Positions 1-5,604 of a DNA stretch of 5,604 nucleotides are shown here, one piece after another. The stretch's first letter is position 1; every line of letters begins with the position of its first letter. The position numbers were made by a program, and so were the translations under genes. This DNA is from Deltaproteobacteria bacterium (GTDB lineage Bacteria; Desulfobacterota; B13-G15): positions 1 through 5,604 of the forward strand of contig QMLA01000078.1 in assembly GCA_003646585.1 (NCBI GenBank), given 5' to 3'. Below the pieces are notes generated by a model. It ran no database searches. It was not told the origin of the DNA and was given only the letters and a program-made list of their open reading frames with translations.

Positions 1-156
1 CAGCTCTCTTACTATCTCCTTCAGCTCGTTGAATTCCCTCTTGGTGACCGATTCCTCCCTCTGTCGCTCGAGTTCCTCAACGAGGTCAAGGAGCACCTCC
101 CTCAGGTCCTTGGGTACCGATTCAAGTTTCCTGATGAGGGACACGCTTATAGGCAC
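1..156 (-). CDS. Partial coiled-coil-like hypothetical protein (N-terminal 52 residues)
   Basis: An open frame starts at a GTG at 156-154 and runs off the left edge with no stop, giving exactly 52 codons. A GGGAGG ribosome-binding site lies five bases before this GTG, which is why this start is chosen; an in-frame TTG at 183 is possible but has no such site. The peptide begins (M)PISVSLIRKLESVP and becomes strongly charged (EELERQREES, then VTKREFNELKEIVREL at the edge), with leucine/valine spacing typical of an amphipathic helix or coiled coil. No signal peptide or membrane segment is visible. The sequence resembles the start of uncharacterised proteins in thermophiles and archaea that continue into repeated coiled-coil heptads and sometimes a PD-(D/E)XK-like nuclease domain (DUF3782-type). 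That is recall of a family style, not a proven match, because the diagnostic C-terminal part is outside the window. It is probably transcribed from its own promoter at 183-211. Confidence 0.7.
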   Translation of the reverse strand, partial: MPISVSLIRKLESVPKDLREVLLDLVEELERQREESVTKREFNELKEIVREL

Positions 157-161
157 CTTTT

Positions 162-167
162 CCTCCC
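162..167 (-). promoter_or_regulatory. Shine-Dalgarno site for the partial gene
   Basis: On the minus strand this reads GGGAGG, followed by AAAAG and then the GTG at 156. The five-base spacing is near ideal. It fixes the start of the left-edge gene and suggests that this organism uses canonical Shine-Dalgarno initiation for at least some genes. Confidence 0.65.
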
Positions 168-182
168 GAACATTCCTTTTCA

Positions 183-211
183 ATTATAATCGAGACCGAT
201 AAAAAAATAAG
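183..211 (-). promoter_or_regulatory. Candidate promoter for the left-edge gene
   Basis: The minus strand carries a perfect -10 hexamer TATAAT at 188-183. The region 16-18 bases upstream is AT-rich (minus strand CTTATTTTTTTATC) but has no good TTGACA match, so the -35 box is weak. Transcription would start near 176, leaving a leader of about 20 bases that contains the Shine-Dalgarno site. The core ATTATAAT is nearly symmetric, so the box taken alone has no strong direction. Its placement ahead of the GTG at 156 supports the minus strand. Confidence 0.5.
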
Positions 212-277
212 GCCATCCCCACTCCCTCACCACCTGCCTCAGTTCTCCAACTCCTTGCTCGGGCAGTGTAGGTGAGG
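198..277 (-). terminator. Imperfect inverted repeat plus T-tract, possible terminator
   Basis: This lies in the 157-309 gap, downstream of the CoA-transferase gene. Arms CCTCACC (225-231) and CTGCC (234-238) pair with GGCAG (262-266) and GGTGAGG (271-277), giving about 12-14 pairs with small bulges around a loop of roughly 23 bases. Reading on the minus strand, the stem is followed about 14 bases later by TTATTTTTTTAT (199-210). The distance between stem and T-tract, and the long loop, are poor for an intrinsic terminator, so the structure may only be a stabilising 3' stem or chance. Apart from this, the -10 box and the ribosome-binding site, nothing else was recognised in the gap. Confidence 0.3.
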
Positions 278-309
278 AGAGGTGATCTTTTTGAATATTC
301 GACAATCCG

Positions 310-2175
310 TCAAAGGGGGACCTTTGCCCTGAGGATGGCCCCTGCGCTCCTTTCGAATCTTATCCCTGGAAAGAGCTTGTTGGCGATGTGGAGCATGGGC
401 TTGTTGTCCTCAAGCAGCGTCATGCTCACCTCTCTGTAGCCCTTTTCCTTCGCGATCTCCAGGATCAGCCTCAGCATAAAGGTACCGAGGCCCTGGTTCC
501 TGAAGTCCTCATGGACCAGCAGCGCAACCTCCACCGTACCAGGTTCAACCTCCCCATACTGGGCCATGGCGATGATCCTCTGCACCTCCTCCTCTATGAC
601 CGCCACCAGGGTCATCGTCCTCTCGTAATCTATATTCACCCAGCGCTGGGCCTCAGGATGGGGCCATACCCTGATCACCTGGAAGAAGCGGTTGTAGAGG
701 GATTCGTCCGAGAAGGAGTAGATGAAGTTCCTGAAGGCAAATTCATCCGTCGGCCTTATGGGACGGATGAAGACCCTCCTGCCATCCCTGAGGTCGAAGG
801 TGCGCTCGAGCTTCTCCAGGTACACGAGGTCCTTCTCCGGAGGGGGTATCTGATCGGCGAAGATATAGTGCTTCTCCTTGGCCGCCTCCAAAAGTTCCTT
901 GCGGAACCTGGGATGGGCGAGGTTCACCATCTCAAGGACCCTCTGGGCCACATCCCTCCCCTTGAGGTAACCGATGCCGTACTCTGTCACGACAAAATGG
1001 ACCCCCGCCCTGGTTATGACCACACCGGCCCCTTCGCTCAAATGGGGCACGATCCTCGAAACCTGCCCCCCTCTGGCGGTGGAGGGCAGGGCGATGATGG
1101 GCCGGCCGCCCCTAGACATGGCAGCCCCCCGGAGGAAATCCGCCTGTCCGCCGACACCGCTGTAAAAGAGGTAGCCCAGGGAGTCCGAGCAAACCTGGCC
1201 TGTTAAGTCCACCTCGAGGGCCGTATTTATGGAGACCATCCTGTCGTTTTTGGCGATCACGAAGCGGTTGTTGACGTAATCCGAGGGGTGAAGCTCTATT
1301 ATGGGGTTGTTGTGGACGAACCGATAGAGCCTCCTTGTGCCCATGCAGAAACTGGCGATGATCTTTCCGCGATGAAGCGTCTTCCTCTGGTTGGTTATCA
1401 CCCCCTGGGTGATCAGGTCGATGTAGGCATCGCTCAGCATCTCGGTATGGACCCCCAGATCCCTCTTCTGCCGCAGATAGGGCAGGACTGCCGCAGGGGT
1501 CCTTCCAATGCCGATCTCTATGGTGGAACCGTCCTCCACAAGCCTGGAGACGTTCCGTCCTATCCTCTGGATCACCTCATCCCCTTGAGGGATCTCCACC
1601 TCTATGAGGGGCTCATCATAGGGGACCAGATAATCGATCCTGTCCACGGGGATGAAGGTGTCCCCAAGGGTCCTCGGCATGAAGGCGTTGACCTGGGCTA
1701 TGACGAGCTTGGCCCTTTCGGCGGCCCTCTTGGTCACATCCACCGAGATCCCCAGACTGCAGAAGCCGAACTCATCGGGCGGGGTCACCTGGATTAAGGC
1801 CACATCCAGCTCTATCTGCCTGTCAAAAAGGGCGGGAATCTCGGAGAGATAGGCGGGGATGTAGCGGACCTTGCCCCGAAAGGCCGCGCGGCGGATCCTG
1901 TCGCTTATGAAGAAGGTGTGGAAGTTGAAGCGGTGGGTGAAATAGGGGTCGTCCAGGAACTGGGCCAGGGTGAAGGGCAAAATCTGATAGAGGTCGACAT
2001 CCAGGAGGGTCTTGGAGGAGAGCAGGGTCCGGATCAGGTGCTGGGGTTCCCCACAGCCTGTGCCCAAAAAGACCTTGTCCCCGCTTTTTATCTTCGATAT
2101 GGCCCCCTTGGCACTTATCACCTTCTCACGATAACGCCTCTGCCAGCCATCCGGATGGAGCCTCTCCCACTGCAT
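310..2175 (-). CDS. Acetyl-CoA hydrolase/4-hydroxybutyrate CoA-transferase-like protein fused to a GNAT acetyltransferase domain
   Basis: This 621-residue cytoplasmic protein has two enzymatic parts. Residues ~17-440 are a class I CoA-transferase of the acetyl-CoA hydrolase/4-hydroxybutyrate CoA-transferase family. Visible marks are GTGCGEPQH (38-46), GIGRTP (222-227), HTEM (243-246; Glu245 fits the glutamate that forms the glutamyl-CoA thioester), VNNRFVIAKN (301-310), SGVGGQADF (339-347) and TEYGIGYLKG (397-406). Residues ~458-621 are a GNAT domain with the acetyl-CoA-binding loop RNQGLGT (559-565). Its openings RPIRPTDE, SDESLYNRFF and NIDYERTMTLVAV look like the GNAT part of Pat-type protein acetyltransferases. 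The first part would move CoA between an acyl-CoA and a carboxylate such as acetate; the true substrate cannot be read from sequence. The second part probably acetylates a protein lysine or a small amine. The ATG at 2175 is the only sensible in-frame start: the frame upstream has no ATG, GTG or TTG up to the region of the AAGGAG at 2199-2206, which lies too far away (about 23 bases). The gene stands alone and is divergent from the trehalose operon. Confidence 0.9.
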   Translation of the reverse strand: MQWERLHPDGWQRRYREKVISAKGAISKIKSGDKVFLGTGCGEPQHLIRTLLSSKTLLDVDLYQILPFTLAQFLDDPYFTHRFNFHTFFISDRIRRAAFRGKVRYIPAYLSEIPALFDRQIELDVALIQVTPPDEFGFCSLGISVDVTKRAAERAKLVIAQVNAFMPRTLGDTFIPVDRIDYLVPYDEPLIEVEIPQGDEVIQRIGRNVSRLVEDGSTIEIGIGRTPAAVLPYLRQKRDLGVHTEMLSDAYIDLITQGVITNQRKTLHRGKIIASFCMGTRRLYRFVHNNPIIELHPSDYVNNRFVIAKNDRMVSINTALEVDLTGQVCSDSLGYLFYSGVGGQADFLRGAAMSRGGRPIIALPSTARGGQVSRIVPHLSEGAGVVITRAGVHFVVTEYGIGYLKGRDVAQRVLEMVNLAHPRFRKELLEAAKEKHYIFADQIPPPEKDLVYLEKLERTFDLRDGRRVFIRPIRPTDEFAFRNFIYSFSDESLYNRFFQVIRVWPHPEAQRWVNIDYERTMTLVAVIEEEVQRIIAMAQYGEVEPGTVEVALLVHEDFRNQGLGTFMLRLILEIAKEKGYREVSMTLLEDNKPMLHIANKLFPGIRFERSAGAILRAKVPL

Positions 2176-2183
2176 CCCGAGCC

Positions 2184-2213
2184 ATGATAGAGTGGAAGCT
2201 CCTTCTAAGGCAA
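2184..2213 (-). promoter_or_regulatory. Candidate promoter of the CoA-transferase/GNAT gene
   Basis: On the minus strand, TTGCCT (2213-2208; four of six matches to TTGACA) is followed after 18 bases by TATCAT (2189-2184; five of six matches to TATAAT). Transcription would begin near 2177, within about three bases of the ATG at 2175, so the mRNA would be leaderless or nearly so. The -35 box overlaps the left end of the 2212-2228 inverted repeat, so a protein bound there could affect this promoter. The prediction is by eye only. Confidence 0.45.
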
Positions 2214-2231
2214 GCCCTCCAAGGGCTTTTT
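2212..2231 (+). terminator. Perfect inverted repeat with T-tract in the divergent gap (terminator/attenuator or operator)
   Basis: AAGCCCT (2212-2218) and AGGGCTT (2222-2228) are perfectly complementary arms around the loop CCA, and the second arm runs into TTTTT (2227-2231). Read on the plus strand this is the form of a short rho-independent terminator: GC-rich stem, three-base loop, then a U-run. It lies 31 bases before the start codon of the OtsA-OtsB gene, where no upstream plus-strand gene exists. It could stop antisense readthrough from the CoA-transferase side, attenuate a longer trehalose transcript, or serve as a symmetric DNA operator between two divergent promoters. The sequence alone does not decide among these. 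Confidence 0.5.
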
Positions 2232-2255
2232 AAAGGGCAGAGGCTGTGGTAACAT
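2227..2255 (+). promoter_or_regulatory. Candidate promoter of the trehalose operon
   Basis: TAACAT at 2250-2255 matches four of six positions of the -10 consensus. Seventeen bases upstream lies TTTTTA (2227-2232), a weak -35. Transcription would start at about 2262, exactly at the GTG start codon, so the mRNA could be leaderless. If the host were archaeal, CTTTTTAAAG (2226-2235) would be a plausible TATA box roughly 27-36 bases before the start. Either reading is tentative. Confidence 0.3.
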
Positions 2256-2261
2256 GATCAG

Positions 2262-4439
2262 GTGGCAAGGCTTTTCATCGTCTCCAACAGGCTTCCGGTA
2301 AACGTTGAAAAGAAGCAGGGAAGGTTTCTCTTCAAGCCGAGCGTAGGAGGTCTGGCCACAGGGCTTGGGTCCTTTTACAAGAGCTATGACGCCCTTTGGC
2401 TTGGGTGGCCGGGGGTATCGCTGGATCACACCTCCGAGGAACAGAGGGAGGAGATCCAGAGGAGGCTCTTCTCTGAGGCCAGCTGCAAACCCCTGTGGCT
2501 TTCCCAGAAACAGGTGGAGGGTTTTTATCACGGTTTCTGCAACAATGCCCTCTGGCCCCTTTTCCATTACTTCTGGCAATACGCCCAGTTCCGAGAGGAG
2601 GAGTTTGATGCCTACAGGGAGGTCAACCGCGCCTTCTGCGAGGCGGTGATCGAGGAGGCCCGCGACGAGGACATCATCTGGGTCCACGATTACCACCTGC
2701 TGCTTCTGCCAAGCCTTCTGCGCCAGCACCTCCCCAAGGCCACCATAGGTTTCTTCCTCCACATCCCCTTTCCCTCCTTTGAGGTATTCAGGCTCCTTCC
2801 CTGGAGGAGGGAGATCCTGGAGGGGCTGCTTGGGGCAGATCTCATAGGCTTTCACACCTATGACTATGTCCACCATTTCCTCAGCTCGGTCAGGAGAATC
2901 CTCGGTTACGAGCACTCCCTGGGGGAAATCCAGGCGGCAGACCGCGTTGTGAAGGTGGACGTATTCCCCATGGGGATAGATTTCGAGCGCTTCCATAAGG
3001 CCCACGAGGACCCAAAGGTCGTAAGGGCGGTCGGACAGCTCAAGAAAAGGATCGGTTCGAGGCGAGTGATCCTCTCCATCGACCGCCTGGACTACACCAA
3101 GGGGATCCTTCAGAGGCTCAGGGTGTTCAAAAGATTGCTCGAGCAGTGGCCCGAGTACAGGGAAAGGGTAACCCTCATTTTGGTGGTCACCCCTTCGAGG
3201 ACCGGGGTGGAGCGGTATCAGGAGCTGAAGAGGCAAATCGACGAGATGGTCGGAAGGATCAACGGGGAACATGGCACTGTGGGATGGAATCCGGTGTGGT
3301 ACCTCTACCGCACCCTGCGCTATCCGACCCTCAATGCCCTCTATTGCCTTGCGGACATCGCCATGGTGACTCCCTTCAGGGATGGCATGAACCTCATAGC
3401 CAAGGAGTATGTCGCGAGCAGGGGCGATCAGAAGGGGGTGCTGATTCTGAGCGAGATGGCAGGGGCTGCGACCGAGTTGAGCGAGGCCCTCATCGTTAAC
3501 CCCTTCAGCGAGGAGGAACTCCTCGAAGCCCTCCGCCTGGCGATGGAGATGCCCCCTGAGGAACAGCAGGAACGGACCAGGGCCATGCAGGAAAGGCTTA
3601 AGCGCTACACCATCAGGCACTGGGCTAAGGATTTCATGGAGGGGCTGAACAAGGTGAAGACCCTGCAGCGCGAACGGGAGGCTAAGGTCCTCACGCCCCA
3701 GCTCAAGGGGATGATCCTCGAGGACTACCGCAAGGCCAAAACGCGCCTGCTGTTCCTGGATTACGATGGGACCCTCGTCCCCTTCTCCAGGCTCCCCGAA
3801 AGGGCCCTTCCTCCTCCCGATCTGCTGGAGCTCCTTCATAGGCTGGGCGAGGAGGAGGGAAACGAAGTGGTGCTTGTCAGCGGTCGCGACAGATACACCC
3901 TTGAGCGCTGGTTCGGATCCCTGCCCATAAAGATGGTGGCAGAGCACGGCATATGGATACGGGAGGGAAGGGAATGGGAGCTGATTCAGCCCATGGAAGG
4001 GGAATGGAAGGAAAGGATCCGGGCCGTCCTCGAGTTTTTCGCCGACAGGACACCTGGGAGCTTTGTGGAGGAGAAGGACTTCTCCCTTGTGTGGCATTAC
4101 CGCCGGGCCGATCCGGAACTGGGCCAGCTGCGGGCAAGGGAACTGAAGGATGAGCTGCTCTCCCTTACGGCCAACACCGATGTGACTGTCCTTGAGGGGA
4201 ACAAGGTCATAGAGGTCAAGGAGGCGGCCATCAACAAGGGAAGGGCCGCCTTAAGGTGGCTCAACCGGAGCTGGGACTTCATCCTTGCAGCCGGTGACGA
4301 TCAGACCGACGAGGACCTGTTTTCCGCCCTGCCCGAATGGGCCTACACCATAAAGGTGGGCTTCTCCCCTTCGAGGGCCCGCTTCAACGTCCCCTCACCC
4401 TTTCACGTGCGAAACCTCCTGGGGGATATGGTGGGCTGA
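2262..4439 (+). CDS. otsAB: Bifunctional trehalose-6-phosphate synthase / trehalose-6-phosphate phosphatase
   Basis: This 725-residue cytoplasmic fusion makes trehalose in two steps. The N-terminal part (~1-465) is a GT20 OtsA-type synthase that joins nucleotide-glucose and glucose-6-phosphate. Marks include SNRLPV (8-13), SVGGLATGL (27-35), GWPG (48-51), YHGFCNNALWP (89-99), HDYHL (142-146), FLHIPFP (165-171), DRLDYTKG (274-281; Arg275 and Lys280 fit the phosphate-binding pair) and FRDGMNLIAKEY (372-383). The C-terminal part (~490-725) is a HAD-type OtsB phosphatase: DYDGT (500-504; Asp500 nucleophile, Asp502 acid/base), SGRD (540-543), EHG (561-563), NKG (658-660; Lys659) and GDDQTDE (678-684). 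Both active sites look intact, and the length is close to E. coli OtsA plus OtsB. The GTG at 2262 is required as the start: an in-frame TAA lies at 2250-2252 and the conserved RLFIVSNR follows at once. No Shine-Dalgarno site is well placed. It is the first gene of the operon and ends one base before the DUF5752-like gene. Confidence 0.95.
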   Translation: MARLFIVSNRLPVNVEKKQGRFLFKPSVGGLATGLGSFYKSYDALWLGWPGVSLDHTSEEQREEIQRRLFSEASCKPLWLSQKQVEGFYHGFCNNALWPLFHYFWQYAQFREEEFDAYREVNRAFCEAVIEEARDEDIIWVHDYHLLLLPSLLRQHLPKATIGFFLHIPFPSFEVFRLLPWRREILEGLLGADLIGFHTYDYVHHFLSSVRRILGYEHSLGEIQAADRVVKVDVFPMGIDFERFHKAHEDPKVVRAVGQLKKRIGSRRVILSIDRLDYTKGILQRLRVFKRLLEQWPEYRERVTLILVVTPSRTGVERYQELKRQIDEMVGRINGEHGTVGWNPVWYLYRTLRYPTLNALYCLADIAMVTPFRDGMNLIAKEYVASRGDQKGVLILSEMAGAATELSEALIVNPFSEEELLEALRLAMEMPPEEQQERTRAMQERLKRYTIRHWAKDFMEGLNKVKTLQREREAKVLTPQLKGMILEDYRKAKTRLLFLDYDGTLVPFSRLPERALPPPDLLELLHRLGEEEGNEVVLVSGRDRYTLERWFGSLPIKMVAEHGIWIREGREWELIQPMEGEWKERIRAVLEFFADRTPGSFVEEKDFSLVWHYRRADPELGQLRARELKDELLSLTANTDVTVLEGNKVIEVKEAAINKGRAALRWLNRSWDFILAAGDDQTDEDLFSALPEWAYTIKVGFSPSRARFNVPSPFHVRNLLGDMVG

Positions 4440-4440
4440 G

Positions 4441-5106
4441 ATGGAACCCAAGAGCATGCCCTTCGAGGTCAAGGATTGCGCCCTGATCGCCATAGCCACG
4501 GGCACCCGCGCCCAGAACCTCAAGGAGTTGAGGGAGAAGCTCGAGACAATCCATCCCGACTGCATTTACTACCACTTCTGGGGCGGGATGCTCCACAGCC
4601 GCTTTGAGGAGCCCGAATTCGGAAACGACTTTGCTGCCTGGGTCCGGCACGCCCTGCACGAACACATCCTCGCCGAAAGGCTGGCCGTCATAGACCCCAC
4701 CGACTTCACCGACCTGGAGGAGCTGCGCGAGGAACTGATAGAGGTCATAGACGAGAGGCTCCACGAGCTCGAGCAGGTCCCCTCCGCCAGACCCGGCGAG
4801 GAATTCCATTTCATAAGGTCACAGATCGTGGTCTTCGATACCTCCAGAAGGATAAAGGCCCCAGAGGATCTGCCAAGACTCCTTCCCAACCTTTCCCTCG
4901 GAAGCATCTTCTATCACTTCATAGACGCGAGGAGGCGTTCCCCTGAGGGCCTTGACGATTTCAGGAACTGGCTCATGGGCTTCGGAGACCGATACCTTGA
5001 CCTGTGCCAGAGGATAGCGGCAATAGACCCCTACTTCACCACCCTCTCGGAGATAAGGCAAAGGTTAACCTCCACCTTCGTCCATTACTTCGGAAGGGTG
5101 ATATGA
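4441..5106 (+). CDS. DUF5752-like protein with two tandem domain copies
   Basis: This 221-residue soluble-looking protein has no signal peptide and no membrane helix. It resembles the DUF5752 family, recognised by eye; no biochemical function is known to me. It contains an internal duplication. Copy 1 (about residues 8-105) has LKELREKLETIHPDCIYYHF, then NDFAAW, then LAVIDP-x-DFTDLEELREEL. Copy 2 (about 122-217) has PEDLPRLLPNLSLGSIFYHF, then DDFRNW, then IAAIDPYFTTLSEIRQRL. Shared positions include YHF (44-46 and 158-160), DFxxW (63-67 and 173-177) and IDP (84-86 and 195-197). The start is ATG 4441, one base after the upstream TGA, with a weak GGTGGG five bases ahead; Met6 is an alternative start. 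It lies between a trehalose-phosphate enzyme and a TreT-type enzyme, and the junctions of +1 and -4 bases indicate one transcript and translational coupling. A regulatory, scaffolding or accessory role in trehalose synthesis is an inference from context. Confidence 0.85.
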   Translation: MEPKSMPFEVKDCALIAIATGTRAQNLKELREKLETIHPDCIYYHFWGGMLHSRFEEPEFGNDFAAWVRHALHEHILAERLAVIDPTDFTDLEELREELIEVIDERLHELEQVPSARPGEEFHFIRSQIVVFDTSRRIKAPEDLPRLLPNLSLGSIFYHFIDARRRSPEGLDDFRNWLMGFGDRYLDLCQRIAAIDPYFTTLSEIRQRLTSTFVHYFGRVI

Positions 5107-5604
5107 ACCGGCTTGACCTCTATGGGGAGATCGTCGGGAAGGATGTCCTCGATCAGCTGCGCCAGCTGGCCTCGCTGCTGGAAGGCCTGAAGGTAGTCCA
5201 TGTGAACTCCACCCGCACCGGAGGGGGGGTGGCCGAGATCCTGGAGAGGCTCGTCCCCCTGATGCAGGAGGTGGGAATAGAGACCTCCTGGCTGGTCATC
5301 CAGGGCGATGAGGACTTCTTCCTCTGCACCAAGGCCTTCCACAATGCGCTGCAGGGCATGCCCGTTGGCATCACCGATACGGCCTTAAGGCACTATGAGG
5401 AAGTGAATGCCGAGAACGCCCTGGGGTTGAGGGAGGAACTTGAAAGGGCAGATGTGGTCATCGTGCACGATCCCCAGCCGGCGGCCTTGATCGAGCACTT
5501 CCCCAATCGCAAGGGAAAATGGGTGTGGAGGTGCCATATCGACCTGAGCCGCCCATGGCGGCCCGTCTGGAAGTACCTGAGGCAGTTCATATTCAGGTAT
5601 GACG
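5103..5604 (+). CDS. treT: TreT-type trehalose glycosyltransferring synthase (GT4), N-terminal part
   Basis: The frame starts at ATG 5103, which overlaps the preceding TGA as ATGA, with GGAAGG (5092-5097) five bases ahead. It stays open for 167 codons to the right edge. TreT enzymes of glycosyltransferase family 4 reversibly form trehalose from a nucleotide-glucose and free glucose. The N-terminal family marks are visible: VVHVNSTRTGGGVAEIL (31-47), the glycine-rich nucleotide-sugar-site loop; WLVIQGDEDFF (63-73) and TKAFHNALQG (76-85); VVIVHDPQP (118-126), the second half of the Rossmann core; and WRCHIDLSRP (142-151). The family is about 400 residues long, so roughly 40% is present, and the nucleotide-binding C-terminal domain is outside the window. 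The four-base overlap implies translational coupling to the DUF5752-like gene. The nucleotide preference (ADP-, UDP- or other glucose) cannot be read here. A related GT4 enzyme of the same subgroup is the main alternative. Confidence 0.88.
   Translation, partial: MNRLDLYGEIVGKDVLDQLRQLASLLEGLKVVHVNSTRTGGGVAEILERLVPLMQEVGIETSWLVIQGDEDFFLCTKAFHNALQGMPVGITDTALRHYEEVNAENALGLREELERADVVIVHDPQPAALIEHFPNRKGKWVWRCHIDLSRPWRPVWKYLRQFIFRYD

Noticed and set aside
311..326. Small hairpin CAAAGG-GGGA-CCTTTG over the end of the CoA-transferase gene
   Set aside because: It overlaps the last codons and the stop, and no T-tract follows on the minus strand. A six-pair stem of this kind can arise from coding sequence by chance.
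282..332. Short plus-strand frame GTG to TGA (16 codons) after a GAGGAG
   Set aside because: The ribosome-binding site is too close to the GTG, the frame overlaps the end of the minus-strand gene, and the peptide has no features.
388..1797. Long plus-strand open frames (388-1206 and 1288-1797) opposite the CoA-transferase gene
   Set aside because: Both are mirror frames of a conserved gene, have no domain motif and no ribosome-binding site, and show low-complexity His/Pro/Gly-rich translations.
2126..2185. Out-of-frame ATG at 2185 (minus strand), 19 codons, 13 bases after an AGAAGGAG
   Set aside because: It could be a leader peptide, but it overlaps the start of the CoA-transferase frame and its ATG lies inside the predicted -10 box. 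Nothing about the peptide suggests a regulatory role.
2254..2301. Out-of-frame ATG at 2254 on the plus strand, ahead of the OtsA-OtsB start
   Set aside because: It ends after 15 codons and would shift out of the conserved RLFIVSNR frame. The GTG at 2262 is the only start that keeps the family N-terminus.
2205..4097. A 630-codon open frame on the minus strand opposite the OtsA-OtsB gene
   Set aside because: It is fully antisense to a clearly conserved enzyme. The peptide is rich in Pro, Gly, His and Leu without any recognisable domain, as expected when the opposite strand avoids certain codons.
4384..5342. Minus-strand open frames opposite the DUF5752-like and treT genes (for example 4384-4809 and 5085-5342)
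   Set aside because: They are antisense to frames supported by family motifs and by operon-like junctions. No independent signal supports them.

Overview
The window holds two divergent gene blocks. They face away from a compact 86-base regulatory gap at about 2176-2261. The DNA is moderately GC-rich (nearly 60% by eye) and uses AGG for arginine very often, a habit common in thermophiles. A CoA-transferase fused to a Pat-like acetyltransferase, a fused trehalose-phosphate synthase/phosphatase and a TreT-type glycosyltransferase together suggest a bacterium, perhaps thermophilic, of the Desulfobacterota (delta-proteobacterial) kind. This placement is an inference from gene content. A related lineage, or less likely an archaeon, is not excluded.

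Left block (minus strand). Positions 310-2175 encode a 621-residue protein: an acetyl-CoA hydrolase / 4-hydroxybutyrate CoA-transferase-like enzyme with a C-terminal GNAT domain. A 153-base gap follows (157-309). It contains an imperfect inverted repeat, an A-tract and a good -10 box. Downstream of it, a separate minus-strand gene starts at 156 and runs off the left edge. Its first 52 residues are charged, Leu/Glu/Arg-rich and coiled-coil-like.

Right block (plus strand). Three tightly packed genes form an apparent trehalose operon. The first is a 725-residue OtsA-OtsB fusion (2262-4439). One base later comes a 221-residue DUF5752-like protein built of two copies of one domain (4441-5106). Overlapping its stop by four bases is the 5' part of a TreT-type trehalose glycosyltransferring synthase (5103 to the right edge). 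The fusion would make trehalose from nucleotide-sugar plus glucose-6-phosphate and then dephosphorylate it. TreT would join nucleotide-glucose and glucose directly, and is reversible. The function of the middle gene is unknown, but its position between two trehalose enzymes suggests a role in the same pathway.

The divergent gap carries a perfect 7-bp-arm inverted repeat with a T-tract, and plausible -10 boxes so close to both start codons that leaderless transcripts are possible. No rRNA, tRNA, CRISPR array or mobile element was seen.
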